Assembly: GCA_020859995.1 (NCBI GenBank)
Contig: JAJBVE010000197.1
Coordinates: 26,286-90,285 of the forward strand
Direction: 5' to 3'
Length of the DNA stretch: 64,000 bases
From: Clostridiales bacterium
GTDB lineage: Bacteria > Bacillota > Clostridia > Lachnospirales > Lachnospiraceae
Both the position numbers and the translations under genes were made by a program. The notes beneath the pieces are model-generated. The model saw only the letters and a program-made list of their open reading frames with translations, did not search any database and was not told where the DNA came from. This document shows positions 57,923 through 64,000 of the stretch, piece by piece; the stretch's first letter is position 1; each line of letters opens with the position of its first letter.

Positions 57923-58936
57923 ATGAAAGCGAAATTTGGTATTGGAGTGGCTACTGGTACAGAAGGATTGATGTATCCAATCCCTTATTCATCAGCGAGA
58001 GATGTCGTAGAACTTTCTGTCTACGCAGAACAGCTGGGGTTTGATTCTGTCTGGGGAAATGATCATATTACCACTCAGAATTATGTCCGTGAGGAGTTTG
58101 AGACGGCGCCGCGTTATTATTCTCCGCTGTTGCTGATGTCCGCGATCGCTGAGCGTACTACGAAGCTGAAGGTAGCTACGGCTCTGCTGGTAGTTCCATT
58201 CCGCCATCCGCTGGTGATGGCCAAGGAGATCGCGACGCTGGATCAGCTCTGCAACGGCCGTTTTATGCTGGGTGTAGGCCTTGGCGCTTATCGGGAGGAG
58301 TTTGAGGCACAGTATGGCGCTCAGGCCAAAGGAATGGTGCGCGGGAAAATGTTTGATGAGTCCATTGAGATTATGCACAGGCTCTTTACGGAGGATAATG
58401 TGACATTCCATGGCAAATATTATGATGTCTGCAATGCGCAGAGCTTCCCACATCCGGTGCAGGATCCGTTCGCGTTTTATTTTGGCGGCAACAGTACAAA
58501 TGGATATGAGCGTGTGGCTAAGTGGGGTACGGGCTGGCTTCCGGCGCTGCTGACTCCGGACGAGATCCGCGCAGGAGTAGAGGCTCTTGGCGAGGCGTGC
58601 GCGAATCATGGCCGCAGTATCAGTGAAATTGATATTGCGCCGCAGCTTTCCGTATCCATCGCGAAGACTCATGAAGAGGCGGTAGAGCGATATGAGAAGT
58701 CACAGATTTACCGTCACAGCTGCTCACTGGGCAAATCAACCATGAAAGGGAAAGACGCAACGAACTATCTGGAACGCAACCTGATTGGATCCGCTGAGGA
58801 AGTGCGGGAACAGGTGGCCCGGTATATCGAGGCAGGCGTTACTACTTTCTCGGCATTGATTTTTGCGGACAATACGCTCGAAGAGACCAGAGAACATATG
58901 CAGTTTTTTGCTGAAGAGGTTATCCAGAAGTTCTGA
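57923..58936 (+). CDS. LLM-class flavin/F420-dependent oxidoreductase 3, paralogue of 45671-46699
   Basis: GTEGLMYPIPYSSARDVVELSVYAEQLGFDSVWGNDHITTQ, GVGLGAYREEFE. Confidence 0.92.
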   Translation: MKAKFGIGVATGTEGLMYPIPYSSARDVVELSVYAEQLGFDSVWGNDHITTQNYVREEFETAPRYYSPLLLMSAIAERTTKLKVATALLVVPFRHPLVMAKEIATLDQLCNGRFMLGVGLGAYREEFEAQYGAQAKGMVRGKMFDESIEIMHRLFTEDNVTFHGKYYDVCNAQSFPHPVQDPFAFYFGGNSTNGYERVAKWGTGWLPALLTPDEIRAGVEALGEACANHGRSISEIDIAPQLSVSIAKTHEEAVERYEKSQIYRHSCSLGKSTMKGKDATNYLERNLIGSAEEVREQVARYIEAGVTTFSALIFADNTLEETREHMQFFAEEVIQKF

Positions 58937-59100
58937 CGTGTATGCGTATTTTGCCGCGCATAAGTAAGAAAGGGTATCTGAGGTCTTGCGTGTCCGCGTC
59001 ATGGGACTGGAAATTTACAGGAACAGGAATCAGATAAAAAAGAATCAGATAAAAGAATCAGAGAAAGGAATGTCGAGCATGTCTGCTCGATCGGAGTGTT

Positions 59101-60351
59101 ATGAATCACTATAAAGAAATGGTCTGCATCCGCTGCGGTCATCCTCTGGGCAGCGGAAACCTTTATGAAGGCTGCCCTGTCTGCAAGGCTCAGGGAGTAG
59201 GGGCGAATTATACGACAGTTTATGATCTCAATGGTGCTAGTCTGCCGGAAGCCGGCGGCCAGCCGGGCATTTTTCGCTGGCGGGATTTCTACCCACTGGC
59301 GGAGGACGCGGTGCCGGTGAGTATTGGAGAGGGAAATACACCGCTGCTGCATCTTTCCAGACTTGGAGAAGAGATTGGTCTCCCAAATCTGTATGTGAAG
59401 GATGAGACCAGGAACCCTACACTATCTTATAAGGATCGTATTTGCTCTTTGCTTGTATCCATGGCCCGCTACGACGGCGCGCCTGCTGTGACAATATCTT
59501 CTACTGGAAATCACGGCGCTGCTGCCGCTGCATACGCAGCCGCGGCCGGTCTGCCCTGCATTGTGTTTACGGTACCGCAGGTTCCCCAGACAATGAAAAC
59601 GCTGATGCAGGTCTATGGTGCCTGCGTAATAGTCACACCTACCGCTAAGGATCGGTGGACCATCATGAAGCAGTGTGTGGAACAGCTTGGCTGGGCACCG
59701 CTGAGTGGCTATCAGTCACCGGCTATCGGTACCAGTGCCTGTGGAATTGACGCTTATAAATCGATTTCATTTGAGATTTATGAACAGATGGGTGGAAAGA
59801 TGCCTAAAGCGATTTCAGTGCCTGCCTGCTATTCGGACGGTCTGTACGGCACCTATAAGGGAGCCTGTGATCTGAAAGCAATGGGATATATAGAGGAACT
59901 GCCTCAGTTTGTAGCTGCCGAAGTGTTCGGCTCTTTGCAGACTACAGTGGAATCCGGAGAAAAGGATCCGGTTGTGGTGCCGTCTGACTGGTCTGTTTCG
60001 TTCTCTATCGCCAACGGACAGTGTACCTGGCAGGGGCTTCAGGCTGTGAGAGGTTCCAACGGATGGGCAAGATCTTCCAGCGACAGCGAGACGCTGAAAA
60101 TGCAGCGATTGCTGGCGTCCAAAGAAGGAATTTACGCGGAGGCAAGTTCCGTCACCAGCCTTGTGGCATTGCAGAAGTTGGCGGCTGAAAAGAAGCTGAA
60201 TCCAGACGACAAGGTGGTAGCGGTGCTGACTTCTACCGGATTGAAAGATCCGGAGACAACAGCGAAGGAGCTTGCTCCTGTTCCCCAGATTGCTCCGGAG
60301 ATGTCGGAGCTTCGAGCTGTATTGCGGGATACTTACGGGCTGCGGATTTGA
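59101..60351 (+). CDS. threonine synthase-like PLP-dependent enzyme
   Basis: IRCGHP...CPVC N-terminal Zn motif, IGEGNTPLLHLSRLG, NPTLSYKDR, ISSTGNHGAAAAAYAA. Confidence 0.88.
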   Translation: MNHYKEMVCIRCGHPLGSGNLYEGCPVCKAQGVGANYTTVYDLNGASLPEAGGQPGIFRWRDFYPLAEDAVPVSIGEGNTPLLHLSRLGEEIGLPNLYVKDETRNPTLSYKDRICSLLVSMARYDGAPAVTISSTGNHGAAAAAYAAAAGLPCIVFTVPQVPQTMKTLMQVYGACVIVTPTAKDRWTIMKQCVEQLGWAPLSGYQSPAIGTSACGIDAYKSISFEIYEQMGGKMPKAISVPACYSDGLYGTYKGACDLKAMGYIEELPQFVAAEVFGSLQTTVESGEKDPVVVPSDWSVSFSIANGQCTWQGLQAVRGSNGWARSSSDSETLKMQRLLASKEGIYAEASSVTSLVALQKLAAEKKLNPDDKVVAVLTSTGLKDPETTAKELAPVPQIAPEMSELRAVLRDTYGLRI

Positions 60352-60356
60352 AAATA

Positions 60357-60388
60357 TCGGATAGGGGAAAGCTTTTTCCCTATCCGGC
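60357..60388. terminator. hairpin downstream of PLP gene
   Basis: CGGATAGGGGAAAGC / ttTTTCCCTATCCGG. Confidence 0.7.
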
Positions 60389-60422
60389 ACGGCTGTGTCC
60401 GGCGGCAGCTCTGTGTAAAATA

Positions 60423-60460
60423 AAAGAGCAGGAGACGGTTTTTGCCTCCTGCTCTTTTTC
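60423..60460. terminator. bidirectional rho-independent terminator
   Basis: AAAAGAGCAGGAG acggtttttg CCTCCTGCTCTTTTT between convergent operons. Confidence 0.85.
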
Positions 60461-60476
60461 TATTCACATTATCACA

Positions 60477-61265
60477 TTATCGCATCACAATCGCCTTGGA
60501 AGGGCATTTTTCGGCGCATTTGCCGCATCCGACGCATTTCTCGTAATCGATATGCGCCAGATTGTTTTCAAGCGTGATAGCGCCATGTTCGCACTGCTTG
60601 ACGCAGAGACTGCAGCCGATACAGCCGATGTCGCAGCTCTTGCGGACGGCCGGTCCCTTGTTTTTGCTGGAGCAGCGCACCGCATAAGCGGCTTTGTCCG
60701 GGACAATCTCGATCAGATGCCTCGGGCAGGCTGCCACACATTTGCCGCAGGCCTTGCACAGATTGCGGTCTACGACGGCGACGCCGTTGATGACGTGAAT
60801 CGCGTTGAACGGACAAGCCTTTTCACAGGTGCCAAGCCCCATGCAGCCATAGTCGCATTTCCAGGGGGAGATGCCGGTGGCCGCAGCTGCGGAGCAGTCG
60901 TGGATACCGACATAATTGCTTTTTAAAGACGTGTGCTCACAGCTGCCGTTGCATTTGACGAAGGCAACCTTCTTTTCCACACCGTCCGCGCTTACGCCCA
61001 TGACCTGGCTGATTTTTTCCGCTACAGGAGCACCGCCCACCGGGCAGCCGTTGACGGGCGCTTCGCCTTTGACAATGGCCTCAGCCATCGCGTCGCATCC
61101 GGCGTAGCCGCATCCGCCGCAGTTGTTGCCGGGCAGATATTCGCGGACCGCGACCTGTTTTTCATCTACTTCTACTTTAAACTTTTTGCCGACTGTGATC
61201 AGGAGCATTCCCATCACAAAGCCGATCACCGCCACGGTGACTGTGGCGACCAGGATTGCATACAT
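60477..61265 (-). CDS. rnfB: Rnf complex subunit B
   Basis: LPGNNCGGCGYAGCDAMAEAI, multiple CxxCxxCxxxCP clusters. Confidence 0.95.
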   Translation of the reverse strand: MYAILVATVTVAVIGFVMGMLLITVGKKFKVEVDEKQVAVREYLPGNNCGGCGYAGCDAMAEAIVKGEAPVNGCPVGGAPVAEKISQVMGVSADGVEKKVAFVKCNGSCEHTSLKSNYVGIHDCSAAAATGISPWKCDYGCMGLGTCEKACPFNAIHVINGVAVVDRNLCKACGKCVAACPRHLIEIVPDKAAYAVRCSSKNKGPAVRKSCDIGCIGCSLCVKQCEHGAITLENNLAHIDYEKCVGCGKCAEKCPSKAIVMR

Positions 61266-61297
61266 ATTCGACCTCCTCTATGTAAACGTTGGCTGTT

Positions 61298-61876
61298 TCA
61301 GAACGACAGTCCGGAAAATCCCATAAACGCAATGGACATCAGGGCAGCGGAGAGCAGGACAACCGGCGCGCCCCGGAAGGGAGCCGGAACTGCGGATTCG
61401 TCGATGCGCTCGCGGATGCCTGCCAGAAGCACGATGGAGATGGTATATCCGACGGCGGTACCGAAGCCCGCGGTTACGCTTTCTACGAAACCATAGCCAT
61501 CCTGCACATTGGTCAGTGCCACGCCGAGTACGGCGCAGTTGGTGGTGATCAGCGGCAGATAGATGCCCAGCGCCTGATACAGCGGCGGAGCTACCTTTTT
61601 CAGGAACATTTCCACGATCTGCACCAGAGTCGCGATGACCAGGATGAAGACAATCGTATTCAGGTAGGTCAGATCCAGGGGCTCAAGAATAAAAGTATAC
61701 AGCAGGTTTGCCACGGCCGAGGCGATCGTCATGACGAAGATGACTGCCGCACCCAGGCTGGCTGAGGTTTTGATCTGCTTTGACACGCCGAGGAAGGAGC
61801 AGATGCCCAGGAACTGGCTCAGCACGACATTGTTGACCAGAGCAGTGGTGATAATAATTAATACCATGGAATTCAT
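61298..61876 (-). CDS. rnfA: Rnf complex subunit A
   Basis: NNVVLSQFLGICSFLGVSKQIKTSASLGAAV, LPLITTNCAVLGVAL. Confidence 0.95.
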   Translation of the reverse strand: MNSMVLIIITTALVNNVVLSQFLGICSFLGVSKQIKTSASLGAAVIFVMTIASAVANLLYTFILEPLDLTYLNTIVFILVIATLVQIVEMFLKKVAPPLYQALGIYLPLITTNCAVLGVALTNVQDGYGFVESVTAGFGTAVGYTISIVLLAGIRERIDESAVPAPFRGAPVVLLSAALMSIAFMGFSGLSF

Positions 61877-62568
61877 GCTTTCTTCGCCTCCTTATCCGTG
61901 CCGCAGCTTTCAGGGTCATGGCTGATCTGACAGGTCGCGCAGCAGCCGTCGCAGCCTTCTACCTTCTTATTGGCTTCTGTGTGAATATGTACTGCGTTCA
62001 TGATCGCGATAATAAAGGCAATGACCAGGAACGCGCCCGGCGCTTTTACAAAGATCGCGACTGGCGGAATGGAATCCGGGATCACGGTTTTGCCAAAAGC
62101 GGTACCGGCTCCGAAGAACTCACGCAGCAGGCCGATGACGGTCAGCGCGATGGTGAACCCTAAGCCCATGCCGATGCCGTCAAAAGCGGCCAGATCCGGT
62201 GTGTGCTTGTTGGCGTAGGCCTCCGCGCGGCCGAGGATGATGCAGTTTACGACGATCAGCGGGATGTAGATGCCCAGAGAGTCGTAAAGTCCCGGCGTAT
62301 AGGCCTGCATCAGCAGGTCTACGACCGTCACAAGTGAGGCTGTGATGACGATATAGGCTGGCAGCCGCACCTGATCTGGGATGATGTTGCGCATCGCCGA
62401 GATGATAATGTTAGAAAAAATCAGTACGATCATGGAGGAGATTCCCATGCCGAGGCCATTGATGGCGGAGGTGGTCACCGCGAGGGTGGGGCACATACCA
62501 AGCATCAGGACCAGGCAGGGGTTTTCTTTCACCACGCCGTTATAAATCCGTTCCAGATATTGGTTCAT
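61873..62568 (-). CDS. rnfE: Rnf complex subunit E
   Basis: NGVVKENPCLVLMLGMCPTLAVTTSAINGLGMG, IPLIVVNCIILGRAEA. Confidence 0.95.
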   Translation of the reverse strand: MNQYLERIYNGVVKENPCLVLMLGMCPTLAVTTSAINGLGMGISSMIVLIFSNIIISAMRNIIPDQVRLPAYIVITASLVTVVDLLMQAYTPGLYDSLGIYIPLIVVNCIILGRAEAYANKHTPDLAAFDGIGMGLGFTIALTVIGLLREFFGAGTAFGKTVIPDSIPPVAIFVKAPGAFLVIAFIIAIMNAVHIHTEANKKVEGCDGCCATCQISHDPESCGTDKEAKKA

Positions 62569-62667
62569 TATTTAATCCTCCTTATATTGTCCTGCATCGT
62601 CTTTTGATGCAGGACGTAGGCCATGCCCATCGCGCGAAAGCGCGATTTCAAATGGCATGGCTCTCCG

Positions 62668-64000
62668 CTATCCAATATATGTTGCAAAGAATGCCAGCGC
62701 GGTGTTGACTGCGTTGACCACAGCACCGGAAGAGGTGGATGCGCCGGAGACGGTGTCGATCTCGTTTTCTTCCGTAGAATCACCGGATTTGTTGAGGACA
62801 AACGCATCTGTATTGACGCCTTCGAACTGTCCTTTGAATGCGTCTTCGTCCACACGCATGCCCATGCCGGCGGTTTCACTCAGGGTCGTAAAGGCGAGTT
62901 TGATGACGGTGCCGTCCGTGGTCAGTCCGACGGAGAGTGTGATGTCGCCGTCATAGCCGTCTCCGCTGGTGACGCTGATCACGTAGCCAGCGATTTCGCC
63001 GCTCTCGTCATAGCCGACGACGACGGTGTTCACATAGGTCTTGCCGAAGGAGGAGTCGTAGATGTCTTCACCGAGCGCTTCAACCGCCGCGTCCAGATCA
63101 TCGTCCGTCTTAAAGGAAACCGCGTCCGGGCAGACCTCCTGATAGGAAGCGAGGTTGTCCGCCAGCTCCTGTTCCTCAATCTTGGTCTTGGTCATTGCGT
63201 ACACGCCGCTCAAAGCCAGGCCTGCGACCAAGGTGATCACGGTCAGATTGACAGCAGCCTTCGGGAATTCACGCTCCTTGTATTCGCCGCCCTTGTAGCC
63301 CAGCGGCTTCGGGATCGGCAGCTTGTCGATAAACGGAACCATCATATTTGAGATAATGATCGCATAGCTGAAGGAGTCCGCGGAGGAACCGTACACACGG
63401 AACAGTGCGCCGAGAATACCGACGATTGCTCCGTAGAGAATATGCCCTCGTGAAGTTACGGGACTGGTCACCGGGTCGGTCGCCATAAAGAAGGCGCCCA
63501 TCAGAAGACCGCCGCCGCAGATCTGTGCGATCAGATATGCCGGTGCAAATCCGCCTTCCCCGAAGATTCCCATGAACAGGGTAAAGGCTACGATGCAGGA
63601 AACCGGGATTTCCAGCGTGATGCCTCCGGCTGCCCACAGATAGAGGCCGCCGATCAGCAGAGCCAGTGCGGAACCGCCGATTACACCGCTTGTAGTACCC
63701 AGATAGATTTTTGCTACATTCACCGTATCCCCGGCATTTAAAGCTGCCAGAGGAGTCGCGGAGCTCACACCGTCCACGCTGAAATTCGTCATGGCTGTGC
63801 CGAAGGAAATCAGCAGGAAGCAGCGCGCGGTCAGCGCCGGGTTCAGAAAGTTTTTGCCCAGTCCGCCAAAGAAGCATTTTACCACCAGGATGGCAAAGAC
63901 GCTGCCGAGGATTGGCAGATAAAGAGGCGCTTTGGGCGGAAGAGAGAGTGCCAGCAGCAGACCGGTCACGACTGCGCTGCCATCTTTTATTGTATTTTTC
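62668..64000 (-). CDS. Rnf subunit D-G fusion, N-terminus beyond window
   Basis: RnfD segment VTGLLLALSLPPKAPLYLP...VSSATPLAAL continuing in frame into RnfG segment ...IDTVSGASTSSGAVVNAVNTAL; frame open to the window edge. Confidence 0.9.
   Translation of the reverse strand, partial: KNTIKDGSAVVTGLLLALSLPPKAPLYLPILGSVFAILVVKCFFGGLGKNFLNPALTARCFLLISFGTAMTNFSVDGVSSATPLAALNAGDTVNVAKIYLGTTSGVIGGSALALLIGGLYLWAAGGITLEIPVSCIVAFTLFMGIFGEGGFAPAYLIAQICGGGLLMGAFFMATDPVTSPVTSRGHILYGAIVGILGALFRVYGSSADSFSYAIIISNMMVPFIDKLPIPKPLGYKGGEYKEREFPKAAVNLTVITLVAGLALSGVYAMTKTKIEEQELADNLASYQEVCPDAVSFKTDDDLDAAVEALGEDIYDSSFGKTYVNTVVVGYDESGEIAGYVISVTSGDGYDGDITLSVGLTTDGTVIKLAFTTLSETAGMGMRVDEDAFKGQFEGVNTDAFVLNKSGDSTEENEIDTVSGASTSSGAVVNAVNTALAFFATYIG

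Noticed and set aside
62623-63351. 242-aa plus-strand ORF opposite the RnfD-G gene
   Set aside because: Antisense shadow of a conserved Rnf coding sequence.
1-64000. CRISPR arrays, rRNA or tRNA genes
   Set aside because: No regularly spaced direct-repeat array, rRNA segment or tRNA cloverleaf was recognised by eye; tRNAscan-SE and a CRISPR finder would be needed to exclude them.

Overview
The window looks like Lachnospiraceae/Clostridia-type chromosome (inferred from gene content only). (1) 0-12.7 kb is housekeeping: YbaK-like deacylase, paired ABC exporter, NfeD/SPFH pair, argF, birA, dusB, greA, lysS. (2) About 12.7-37.9 kb is an accessory island abutting the lysS 3' end. It carries an rtcB-prfH RNA-repair pair, a primase-like/helicase protein, a DinJ-YoeB toxin-antitoxin pair plus an antitoxin remnant, a large J-domain protein, DUF932/YqaJ/Rad52-like recombination genes, a serine recombinase, an FtsK/HerA-like ATPase, an excisionase, a Tn916-type tyrosine integrase and a PIN-domain pair. 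No relaxase or T4SS was recognised. (3) ppk1 at 38.3-40.7 kb has an N-terminal membrane-anchor extension. (4) 41.0-60.35 kb is a ~19 kb same-strand locus: three LLM-class (F420/FMN) oxidoreductases, RidA, two amidohydrolases, a Dpp-type peptide ABC transporter, S9 and M24 peptidases, a CofE-like F420-0:glutamate ligase, a RibU-like ECF S component, a nitroreductase and a threonine-synthase-like PLP enzyme. This is the best candidate for an undescribed system: import and redox/hydrolytic processing of a peptide-like compound, possibly with a salvaged deazaflavin. (5) 60.4-64 kb is an Rnf operon on the minus strand with rnfD and rnfG fused in one ORF, cut by the window edge. All calls are from reading the sequence and supplied ORFs; no database search was possible.
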